From: an uncultured Caryophanales bacterium | GTDB lineage: Bacteria > Bacillota_I > Bacilli_A > Acholeplasmatales > Anaeroplasmataceae | Direction of reading: 5' to 3' | Length of the DNA: 35,453 nt | Assembly: GCA_946407635.1 (NCBI GenBank) | Contig: CAMJOZ010000008.1 | Location: 1 to 35,453 of the forward strand | Shown: piece by piece, positions 8,448 to 15,656 of the stretch | Layout: each line of letters starts with the position of its first letter | Position numbering within the stretch: position 1 is the first letter of the stretch | Position numbers and translations under genes: made by a program | The notes under the pieces: generated by a model | What the model was told of the DNA's origin: nothing | The model's input: the letters and a program-made list of their open reading frames with translations, nothing else | The model's database searches: none

Positions 8448-9413
8448 CTAAAATTTAATTATGCTGGCTATCAAAATCCATGCTAATAGTCCTGATCCTT
8501 CTATTTTTTGACTATCATTAAAAGATTTTAATTTACTTAATTTAATTGTTTTTACTTCTTTTTTTGCATAGCTATCATATTGACTTAAATAATCATACAT
8601 AGCAAGCATTACATCCGCTGCGTCGTTTAAATATCTAACAGTATCTGTTGCGTCTGCCATATTTTTTATTGCACCATCATTCAAACTATCAAAAACATTA
8701 TCTTGATTATTATAAATATCTTTAACATCATTTGCTAATTTAGTAATGATTTTATAAATATCATCAGATTTTTTTATTAAATGTTTATTGTAATCCTTTA
8801 AAATATCTTTATCTATTTTTAAATAATATGATTCGTTGTATCCAACACCTAAAACTGATGGAACTCTATAATAATCAGTTATTATTTCAATTACACTATT
8901 TAAATCATTTAATAATTCTTGATTTCTATCATCAATAAATCTTTTACATTCTTTATAATCTGAATATGCAGTTTCTAAAAATCTCGAAGCGTTTTGTAAC
9001 ATAGTTACATATTCTTGTTGTAATTTAATAACTTGTGTATAAATATTGATATTGTTTTGTAATCTTCCTTTTTCTCTTGACAACACTGCAATTTGTTTAT
9101 TAATTCCTGCTATTTCACGCATAGCAGTAAATTTGCTTTCTTCATCCTTCATTGATTGCATAATTGAATTTCTTGCAGCCTCAAGTTCTGCAATCTTATT
9201 TCTAACAAATGCCAATCTAGATTCAAGTTGACTTTTTTCTGATTGATAATATTGAAGTAAATTTCTTTCTCTTGGTAAAGTATCATTAACTTCATTAAAA
9301 TTATCAGAAATAATTCTGCCTACATCATCAATAAACTTATTGGTATTTTCAATTACTTTATTCTCTAGTAAATCTCTAGTACTTAAAATTGTTTCAAACA
9401 CGAATTCTGCCAT
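8448..9413 (-). CDS. Long coiled-coil protein with hydrophobic C-terminus (T7SS-like island)
   Basis: A 321-residue, almost wholly helical protein. Residues about 50-165 show strong coiled-coil character, rich in Glu, Lys, Gln and Leu (for example EKSQLESRLAFVRNKIAELEAAR), followed by further helices to about 290. The end is abrupt: residues 308-319 (GLLAWILIASII) are purely hydrophobic, then Lys-Phe. Twelve residues is short for a membrane span but could insert in a membrane or pack on a partner. The start has only a weak, distant SD (AAGGG) 2 nt past the 73-residue gene, suggesting translational coupling. A structural component or exported helical substrate is plausible; no family is recognised. 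Confidence 0.8.
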   Translation of the reverse strand: MAEFVFETILSTRDLLENKVIENTNKFIDDVGRIISDNFNEVNDTLPRERNLLQYYQSEKSQLESRLAFVRNKIAELEAARNSIMQSMKDEESKFTAMREIAGINKQIAVLSREKGRLQNNINIYTQVIKLQQEYVTMLQNASRFLETAYSDYKECKRFIDDRNQELLNDLNSVIEIITDYYRVPSVLGVGYNESYYLKIDKDILKDYNKHLIKKSDDIYKIITKLANDVKDIYNNQDNVFDSLNDGAIKNMADATDTVRYLNDAADVMLAMYDYLSQYDSYAKKEVKTIKLSKLKSFNDSQKIEGSGLLAWILIASIIKF

Positions 9414-9415
9414 AA

Positions 9416-9637
9416 TTATTTAAGTCCCTTCAATAGATTATTGATTTTATCTTTCTTAGAGGAATTATGTAATTCATGCATTATCTTTTTACAATTATCC
9501 TGAACCTTATCAAAATACTCTAGACTTTTATTGATTTCAGTAAATGATTCAATAAAATATTTCCCTGTCTTATCTTTCCAACATCCATTATCAATGTTTT
9601 CAATTAAAATATTATATGGATATTCTTTTTTATTCAT
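9416..9637 (-). CDS. Small WXG-like protein, 73 residues
   Basis: A small helical protein with no annotated relative that I recognise. The stretch GCWKDKTGKYFIESF (about 18-32) resembles the turn of WXG100 proteins, a Trp followed by Gly and spaced Phe residues, and the following helix (about 33-70) resembles their second helix. The first helix is much shorter than in true WXG100 proteins (about 100 residues), so this is either a divergent or a shortened member. Its SD is poor and it lies 5 nt after the 97-residue gene, which again suggests coupling. Family placement is tentative. Confidence 0.7.
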   Translation of the reverse strand: MNKKEYPYNILIENIDNGCWKDKTGKYFIESFTEINKSLEYFDKVQDNCKKIMHELHNSSKKDKINNLLKGLK

Positions 9638-9642
9638 AAATT

Positions 9643-9936
9643 CTACTTCTTAATATCCAACTTAACCGCACTAGCAACATCAAGTTCATCAGCCTTAGCT
9701 CTAGCTCTTTTTACTAGTTCTAACATTTCTCTAACTTCGTTATGAGTATTAAGACAAAGAATTCTAAATTGTTCTGTAAACTGATCATATTGTTCACCAG
9801 ACCAATAATTATGCATTTGTTGATGCTTTTTAAAGAAATCATTCATTTCAGAAACAATATCAACACCAAATTTTTGTAGTTCATTACAAAAATCTCTTAA
9901 ACTTTCGGAATTACTATTATTTAAAATATCTGACAT
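9643..9936 (-). CDS. WXG100-family protein (ESAT-6/EsxA-like)
   Basis: A 97-residue protein with the hallmarks of WXG100 proteins: normal length, two amphipathic helices (about 8-42 and 48-85), and a W-S-G turn at residues 45-47 within HNYWSGEQYDQF, where Tyr and Phe follow at the usual spacing. Family members are secreted as helical-hairpin dimers by type VII secretion ATPases of the FtsK/SpoIIIE class. The C-terminal Y-x3-D/E export signal is not evident, which is common for one partner of a heterodimer. It lies between the 90- and 73-residue genes, behind AGAGGA. The adjacent ATPase gene makes a T7SS-like role likely. Confidence 0.85.
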   Translation of the reverse strand: MSDILNNSNSESLRDFCNELQKFGVDIVSEMNDFFKKHQQMHNYWSGEQYDQFTEQFRILCLNTHNEVREMLELVKRARAKADELDVASAVKLDIKK

Positions 9937-9939
9937 ACG

Positions 9940-10212
9940 CTATATCCTCTTATTATATTCCACATATAGTTTGTGAAGCTTCTTAGCAACTTCAGCCATA
10001 TTATCCATAGCTTCACCCATTTTTTTAATATTATCACATATTGTATCAACATGCTCACAAGCTGATGTAATTACTTCATCATTAAAATTTATCGCAGCGT
10101 TTGATGCATCTTTACCATGCTTAACAGTATCAAACATTTTAGATTTCATACTATCTAAGTATTTTAGATATGCATTAAGTGCGTTAGTGTCTAAATAAAA
10201 TTTATCTGCCAT
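9940..10212 (-). CDS. Small helical-hairpin protein, probable WXG100 partner
   Basis: A 90-residue helical protein with two predicted helices (about 7-38 and 46-85) separated by a short turn (NFNDE). Length and layout match WXG100 and related Esx partners, but the W-x-G motif is absent; an Asn-Phe-Asn turn takes its place. The C-terminus ends in LYVEYNKRI, close to but not matching the Y-x3-D/E export motif. It lies directly after the ATPase gene, whose stop falls inside the SD-to-start spacer (GAGGAG then ATG), and just before the W-S-G protein. This gene order suggests that the two small proteins form a heterodimer (inference). Confidence 0.75.
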   Translation of the reverse strand: MADKFYLDTNALNAYLKYLDSMKSKMFDTVKHGKDASNAAINFNDEVITSACEHVDTICDNIKKMGEAMDNMAEVAKKLHKLYVEYNKRI

Positions 10213-10214
10213 AT

Positions 10215-13200
10215 CTATTTCTCCTCAAAATTATATCTCTTGAATTTAATATAATTATCTCCATTAACATATACTGAATTTTGTTTTTCAATATCAACCT
10301 TACGAGATGAATATGATGTCTTCTCTAAATAATAATTAACTGCTTCTTTATTTAAATAAAATCCATATTCAAAATATCCCTTTGTTTGATAATCAAATAT
10401 TCCATCAAGATTTTTATCAGTATCAGAATGGATAAATAAGTAAATGCCATATTTATAGCTTTGAGAATAGATTTCTTTAATCATATCGATAAGTGTTTTA
10501 TCAACACTAGAAGATTTAGATGAACCACCACCCAAGAATGATAAATCTATTGGTAATCCAAATTCGTCAACTGAACTTGAACTAGAATCATTATCTTCTT
10601 CATGAAAGTAATCACTAAATTGTTTATAATCAAAATCATTAATGATTAATATTCTTTCATTTAATTTAGAAATATCGATTCCTTTATTTGATTGCTTTCT
10701 TCTATCAACCATTTCTAAATATAATTCTGATACAACATTATGTAAATCATTCAAAGATTTTAATACTTTTATATCATTTAAATTGTTATTAAAGAAATCG
10801 TATGATTTAGGGGAACAATATAAATTACATTCTAAATCATTTGATGTAACATATTTACTTTTTAATATCGCTGCCTCAATATCATAATTCTTCTTATTAT
10901 CACCAAGAATAATATAATTTGAAAATGTATCATGTGATAATCTCATTGTTACATGCTCATTATCAAATACAGATATACCTAAATCGATAATTCTATCATC
11001 TTGAATTGCTTTATCATCATAATTAACAATTGTTTCATCATTAGAAACTATTATATTAGTTGGATAAATATCAGATGGATATTTTTCTCTAATCATTCTA
11101 ACTATCTTATCTTTAGATATTTCTTTATCATCTTTAGATTTGTTTGGTATATAAGCACTTCTAAATATTGAAGCATCCTTACCATTAGATGTGTGATATG
11201 CAGAACCTTTTGGAAGACCATTTAATTCTTTTTCAGCACTATATGGTAATGATTCTATTAAACCAGTTAATACACCTTCAGATTTGAAAACTACACGATG
11301 ACTAATTTGAGATAGTATCTCTTTACCACAGGCATTAACCTGACTTGCTAGGATTAAAGATATGCCTGCGGTTCTACCTCTTTTAACAATATCTTTTAAG
11401 ATTTCTTCACATTGTGATGCAATTCTAGAATTTGAATTAGATGTACCACCATTTAATAAGACTTGGTATTCATCTATAACAATAAATAATCTAGAAATAG
11501 GATTATCCTTATGATCTTCGTTATAAGAAATAATATCTTTATAATTTCCTTGTCTAATTAAATCATTTCTTCTTTCAAAAATAGTTTGAATCTTTTGCAA
11601 AATAGTTAATGCATCATCTATCGTATTTTTTCTAGAAATTAATTTAATATGCGGAATACTATATTTATCTATATAAGGTCCAAATTCAACGCCATCTTTA
11701 AAATCAATTAAATAAAATTGAAGTTGTTTTGGATTATATAAATAAGCACTATCCAAAATCATAGTATGTAAGAATTCAGATTTACCAGAACCAGTTGTAC
11801 CAGCGACAATCATAAATGATTCACCACTACCTAAAACATCAAATGTAATATTTTTTATACTAGGTCCTGTTTTACCAACAGGTATTGTAATTTTTCTTGA
11901 GAATGATGATGTATCTATATTATTTTCATCATTAACAATATCATTAAATGAAATATATGTATTATTATCAATTTTTCTATTAGATAACGAATCTAAGAAT
12001 GTTTTTAAATTAAAATCTTTTGGTTGTAAATTTAAATTAACTACTTCATCGTTATATTTACAATTCTTTTCATCGAAACAATCAAATTCAATAAAATTAT
12101 AATCATCTGAATTAAATTTTATACATTCATCATTATATGTTTCATTATATTTATCATCACTTATAATAACTGTAAAAATACCATTAGTATTTCCATCTAC
12201 TGCTAGTTGTTCTATTTTTCTCTTACAATCCTCATTCATAGATGTAACATCATCAATTATAACAATAATATAAGGATCCTTATTTGATTGATTATTCTTG
12301 TTAAATTCAAAGAAATCACCATCAAATATATATCTAGAAGCTCTATTTTCTAGTTTTTCAATTAATTCAGTTAAAATAGCATCCGCGTAACTTAATCTAT
12401 GCACTTCAGATATGCTATTTGGATTTGTTGATGATTTTTTTAATAATATTGATAAACCAGCAATATCAGTTGGCATATCACCGACTAATACTATTTCAAT
12501 ATTTTTATCACCTATTTTATCAAAATATTGTAACATTAAATCTTTAATGAATGGATATTTTGAGTTTGAGTTTGCGTGATATAAAATATTACCTTTACCT
12601 TTTAAATCTTGATAGATAAATGGTTCGTGAGTATCATTCTTAAAACCAATAACAACTTTAGAAACATCATCACTTAAACTTGTAGAACATCCTATATAGG
12701 CTTCATTTATTTTAGAAGCTAATTCATTTTCGATATCGTTTATTTGTTGTTTTAAATCATTTATCTTTTCGTTATATTTATTTTCAATAACTACAGCTTT
12801 TTTATAATATTCTTCTTTTTCTGATTCTTTATATTTTGAATCATAAAACTTATCAAAATTATCTAATATGTATTGATTTTGATTTATAGCTGGTCCAATA
12901 AGATTAGTTATTCCTAAAAAAGAAGATAGATTTGTATTTGTTAATCTATTAAATTGATAAGCACCTTGTTTTATTTTTTCTAAATTGTTATTAAAGATGT
13001 TCTCAAAATCAGGTGTAACATCTAATTTTAATGGTTTGAAAACAACCTTTACTTGTTCATTTTTACTAATAAAAAAAGAACGAGAATTATAATCATTAAC
13101 ACCTTTTAATGCACTATTATGAATATTATTTAATGATTCATATAGTTTATTTCTAGCATTTTTGAAAGGAACTAATAAAGAATCGAGTTCTTTATTTTTC

Positions 13201-13253
13201 TCGTCTTCTAATTTATTTATTTGTTTTTGCAATAATTCAATTTCTTCACTCAT
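10215..13253 (-). CDS. FtsK/SpoIIIE-family ATPase, soluble EssC/EccC-like
   Basis: A 1012-residue motor protein. Coiled-coil stretches lie at about 1-55 and 140-185. Three RecA-like modules follow. Module 1 (about 200-400) keeps a Walker B-like IIVIIDDV near 330 but no P-loop. Module 2 (about 445-720) is canonical, with GTTGSGKS at 485-492, RLFIVIDE with Asp594-Glu595, and the family motif RGRTAGISLILASQ. Module 3 (about 755-1012) is degenerate, with a LIINDF strand near 870 and a Ser/Gly-rich insertion near 880-915. This is the EssC/EccC multi-ATPase plan, but no FHA domains or membrane helices are visible, unlike known T7SS motors. It is the first gene of the island; its SD is weak. A DNA-pumping or defence role is the main alternative. 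Confidence 0.88.
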   Translation of the reverse strand: MSEEIELLQKQINKLEDEKNKELDSLLVPFKNARNKLYESLNNIHNSALKGVNDYNSRSFFISKNEQVKVVFKPLKLDVTPDFENIFNNNLEKIKQGAYQFNRLTNTNLSSFLGITNLIGPAINQNQYILDNFDKFYDSKYKESEKEEYYKKAVVIENKYNEKINDLKQQINDIENELASKINEAYIGCSTSLSDDVSKVVIGFKNDTHEPFIYQDLKGKGNILYHANSNSKYPFIKDLMLQYFDKIGDKNIEIVLVGDMPTDIAGLSILLKKSSTNPNSISEVHRLSYADAILTELIEKLENRASRYIFDGDFFEFNKNNQSNKDPYIIVIIDDVTSMNEDCKRKIEQLAVDGNTNGIFTVIISDDKYNETYNDECIKFNSDDYNFIEFDCFDEKNCKYNDEVVNLNLQPKDFNLKTFLDSLSNRKIDNNTYISFNDIVNDENNIDTSSFSRKITIPVGKTGPSIKNITFDVLGSGESFMIVAGTTGSGKSEFLHTMILDSAYLYNPKQLQFYLIDFKDGVEFGPYIDKYSIPHIKLISRKNTIDDALTILQKIQTIFERRNDLIRQGNYKDIISYNEDHKDNPISRLFIVIDEYQVLLNGGTSNSNSRIASQCEEILKDIVKRGRTAGISLILASQVNACGKEILSQISHRVVFKSEGVLTGLIESLPYSAEKELNGLPKGSAYHTSNGKDASIFRSAYIPNKSKDDKEISKDKIVRMIREKYPSDIYPTNIIVSNDETIVNYDDKAIQDDRIIDLGISVFDNEHVTMRLSHDTFSNYIILGDNKKNYDIEAAILKSKYVTSNDLECNLYCSPKSYDFFNNNLNDIKVLKSLNDLHNVVSELYLEMVDRRKQSNKGIDISKLNERILIINDFDYKQFSDYFHEEDNDSSSSSVDEFGLPIDLSFLGGGSSKSSSVDKTLIDMIKEIYSQSYKYGIYLFIHSDTDKNLDGIFDYQTKGYFEYGFYLNKEAVNYYLEKTSYSSRKVDIEKQNSVYVNGDNYIKFKRYNFEEK

Positions 13254-13300
13254 AAATACAACCAGCTTTATTTAAATTAAAATAGTAAATCTATAATAAA

Positions 13301-13329
13301 ATTATATGATATATATACATATATATCAA
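13301..13329 (-). promoter_or_regulatory. Promoter of the T7SS-like island with palindromic spacer
   Basis: The minus strand shows -35 TTGATA (13324-13329), a 17-nt spacer and a perfect -10 TATAAT (13301-13306). Transcription would start near 13294, leaving a leader of about 40 nt before the ATPase ATG. A 22-bp near-perfect palindrome at 13307-13328 (arms TGATATATATA and CATATATATCA, one central mismatch) fills the spacer and covers most of the -35, as a repressor operator would. Confidence 0.75.
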
Positions 13330-13365
13330 GATTTTAATAATTCAAAACATAGTTATATTCGTAAA

Positions 13366-13409
13366 AAAAATCCCACAATTACACAAATTGTAGGATTTAC
13401 TATTATTAT
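13366..13409 (-). repeat. 44-bp direct repeat, right copy (frr terminator)
   Basis: The second identical copy of 7219-7262. It starts inside the last codons of frr (its TAA stop is in the repeat) and forms the intrinsic terminator of the rpsB-tsf-pyrH-frr operon: a 13-bp stem, 5-nt loop and eight Ts on the minus strand. Because it is fused to frr, this copy is probably the original and 7219-7262 the duplicate. The repeat period is 6,147 bp. Confidence 0.92.
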
Positions 13410-13957
13410 ATGCTCATTAAATCTTCGTTCTTTTTCTTAGTGATTTCTTCAATTTCTGATATCTTCTTATCAGTTAATTTTTGAACATCATCTAAAGAAG
13501 ATTTTTCATCATCTTCTGGTAATTCAAGCTTTTTGATTTCATCATTTAAGTCACGTCTAACATTTCTAACATTAACTTTAGCTTGTTCTTCCATTTTACC
13601 AACTAATTTAACTAATTCTCTACGACGCTCTTCTGTCATCTTTGGTAAAATTAATCTAATACCAACAGAATCAAGTTGTGGAGTTAATCCTAGTGGTGAT
13701 GCGAAAATCGCACTTTCAATTAGTTTAATTGAAGATTTGTCATATGGCTTAATATAAAGTTGATTTGCTTCAGGAATAGTAATTGATGAAATTTGCTTAA
13801 TTGGAGTTGGTACACCATAATAATCAATATTAATACTATCAAGTAAGCTTGCATTAGCTCTACCAGTACGAACTGTAGCTAATTCACGAGTATAGGCTTC
13901 AATAGCCTTATCCATTTTTTCTTCGCCCTCTAAAAGAGTCATTTCTAATTCTTCCAT
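13406..13957 (-). CDS. frr: Ribosome recycling factor
   Basis: Splits post-termination ribosomes together with EF-G. At 183 residues it has the normal length. Family motifs include RTGRANASLLDSINIDYYGVPTP near the N-terminus, PEANQLYIKPYDKSS, and the C-terminal helix-bundle stretch EERRRELVKLVGKMEEQAKVNVRNVRRD. It starts 2 nt after the pyrH stop behind GAGGAGG, the conserved pyrH-frr coupling. In most Firmicutes uppS and cdsA follow directly; here the gene is followed by a terminator and the T7SS-like island. Confidence 0.97.
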   Translation of the reverse strand: MEELEMTLLEGEEKMDKAIEAYTRELATVRTGRANASLLDSINIDYYGVPTPIKQISSITIPEANQLYIKPYDKSSIKLIESAIFASPLGLTPQLDSVGIRLILPKMTEERRRELVKLVGKMEEQAKVNVRNVRRDLNDEIKKLELPEDDEKSSLDDVQKLTDKKISEIEEITKKKNEDLMSI

Positions 13958-13959
13958 GA

Positions 13960-14676
13960 TTATTCCTCCTCAAATTTTACTAATGTTCCTATTGTTTCAC
14001 CTTTGACAGCCTTAACAATATTACCACTATTGTTCATATTAAATACTATAATTTGCATTTTATTATCATTACATAAAGAAGCTGCAGTTGAATCCATTAC
14101 CTTTAAATTCTTTGATAGAATTTCAGCAAATGTTAATTCTGTATATAATTTAGCATTTGGATTTGTTTTAGGATCTGAATCATAAACACCTTCTGTTTGA
14201 TTCTTTGCCATTAAAATTACTTCAGCACCAATTTCTGTTGCTCTTAAAACACAAGCAGTATCAGTTGAGAAATAAGGATTTCCTAAACCTCCAACGAAAA
14301 TACATACTCTACCCTTTTCTAAATGTCTAATAGCTCTTCTTCTAATATATGGTTCTGCTATTTGATTCATTGGAAGTGCAGTCATTGCACGAGATGGAAC
14401 ACCTAATTGTTCTAAAGCATCTTGAACAGCTAAACCATTCATGATAGTTGCAAGCATACCCATATAGTCTGCTTGAGCTCTATCCATGCCTAAAGCCTCA
14501 CCTGTTTTACCACGCCAAATATTACCGCCACCAACTACAATACCAATCTCAACACCTAATTCATGTGCTTCCTTGATTTGTAAAGCAATCTTTTGAACTG
14601 TTTGAGGATCAATACCAGCTTGGTTTTCTCCCTTTAAAGCTTCACCACTAATCTTTAATAAAATACGTTTATACAT
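13960..14676 (-). CDS. pyrH: UMP kinase
   Basis: Phosphorylates UMP to UDP in pyrimidine nucleotide synthesis. The 238-residue protein carries the amino-acid-kinase fold motifs: [10 protein letters not shown] at residues 8-17, [43 protein letters not shown], and [13 protein letters not shown]. The start ATG follows AAAGGAG. A hairpin with a T run lies between tsf and this gene, so pyrH-frr expression probably depends on partial read-through. Confidence 0.97.
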   Translation of the reverse strand: MYKRILLKISGEALKGENQAGIDPQTVQKIALQIKEAHELGVEIGIVVGGGNIWRGKTGEALGMDRAQADYMGMLATIMNGLAVQDALEQLGVPSRAMTALPMNQIAEPYIRRRAIRHLEKGRVCIFVGGLGNPYFSTDTACVLRATEIGAEVILMAKNQTEGVYDSDPKTNPNAKLYTELTFAEILSKNLKVMDSTAASLCNDNKMQIIVFNMNNSGNIVKAVKGETIGTLVKFEEE

Positions 14677-14698
14677 TTAACATTCTCCTTTTTTAAAA

Positions 14699-14724
14699 AA
14701 TAGGGAGATAAAATACTCCCTATT
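14699..14724 (-). terminator. Intercistronic terminator/attenuator between tsf and pyrH
   Basis: On the minus strand a 9-bp perfect stem (AATAGGGAG with CTCCCTATT, 8-nt loop) is followed by a short T run. With the downstream genes on the same strand and no clear promoter in the gap, it probably lowers pyrH-frr output relative to rpsB-tsf. Confidence 0.75.
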
Positions 14725-14732
14725 CTTGTTAA

Positions 14733-15641
14733 TTAGTTATTAAAAGCAGCAGATTGTGCAGCAACTTCTGCAGCAAAATCATTTACTTGTTTTTCAATAC
14801 CTTCGCCTACTTCAAGACGAACGAATGTTACAACATTCATCTTAGCACCCTTAACATAAGCCTCAACTGTTTGATCAGGATTCTTAACGAATGCTTGAGA
14901 AAGTAAACAAATTTCTTTTAAGTTCTTATCTAAACGACCTGGAACGATTCTTTCAGCAATAATGTTTTCAGGCTTTGGTTTAGCACTTGTAACATTTTCA
15001 TTTAATGCAGCAGCTAAAATAACTTCTCTTTCCTTAGCAATTACATCAGCAGGAATATCATCCTTAGATACATACTTAGGAGATAAAGCAGCAACATGCA
15101 TAGCTATATCTTTAGCAACAGAATCATCACTACCATCTAAAATAGCAACAGTAACAATTCTACCACCCATATGCTTATAAGCACCAAATACTTGGTTATC
15201 ATTCTTTTCTAATACAGTAACTCTTCTTAAAGAAATCTTTTCACCAATTACACCTGAAGCTTCAAGAATAATTGTTTCAAGACTCTTACCATTAGATTCT
15301 ACTTTTAATGCACATTCAGTACATGTAGCATCAGAATTAACTAAAATTTCACCTACAGTTGTAAGTAAATCAACAAATTTAGCATTTTGAGCAACGAAGT
15401 CAGTTTGTGAATTTAATTCAAATAATACAACTTTATTACCCTTAATTGCATAAGAACATAAACCTTCAGCAGCAACAGCGCCTTCTTTTTTAACAGCCTT
15501 TGCAATACCACGTTCACGTAACCAAGTTACAGCTTCTTCCATATTACCATCTGTAGCTGTTAAAGCCTTCTTACAGTCCATCATACCTGCAGAAGTCTTT
15601 TCACGTAAATCTTTAACCATTTGTGCAGTTATATTTGCCAT
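14733..15641 (-). CDS. tsf: Translation elongation factor Ts
   Basis: The guanine nucleotide exchange factor for EF-Tu. It has 302 residues, typical for the family. The N-terminal UBA-like domain has VKDLREKTSAGMMDCKKAL, and the EF-Tu contact motif TDFVA is near residue 80, followed by the core and the dimerisation helices (IAMHVAALSPKYVS). It begins 15 nt after rpsB behind CGGAGG and is followed by a hairpin terminator. Nothing is abnormal. Confidence 0.97.
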   Translation of the reverse strand: MANITAQMVKDLREKTSAGMMDCKKALTATDGNMEEAVTWLRERGIAKAVKKEGAVAAEGLCSYAIKGNKVVLFELNSQTDFVAQNAKFVDLLTTVGEILVNSDATCTECALKVESNGKSLETIILEASGVIGEKISLRRVTVLEKNDNQVFGAYKHMGGRIVTVAILDGSDDSVAKDIAMHVAALSPKYVSKDDIPADVIAKEREVILAAALNENVTSAKPKPENIIAERIVPGRLDKNLKEICLLSQAFVKNPDQTVEAYVKGAKMNVVTFVRLEVGEGIEKQVNDFAAEVAAQSAAFNN

Positions 15642-15656
15642 TTACTTATCCTCCGA

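Noticed and set aside
7284-9413. The 321- or 383-residue proteins as LXG polymorphic toxins
   Set aside because: Neither shows an N-terminal LXG domain followed by a known toxin domain, and no immunity-like gene follows.
7219-13409. Island as a phage or transposon with its own mobility genes
   Set aside because: No integrase, transposase, terminal inverted repeats or phage structural genes are present; only the duplicated terminator hints at mobility.
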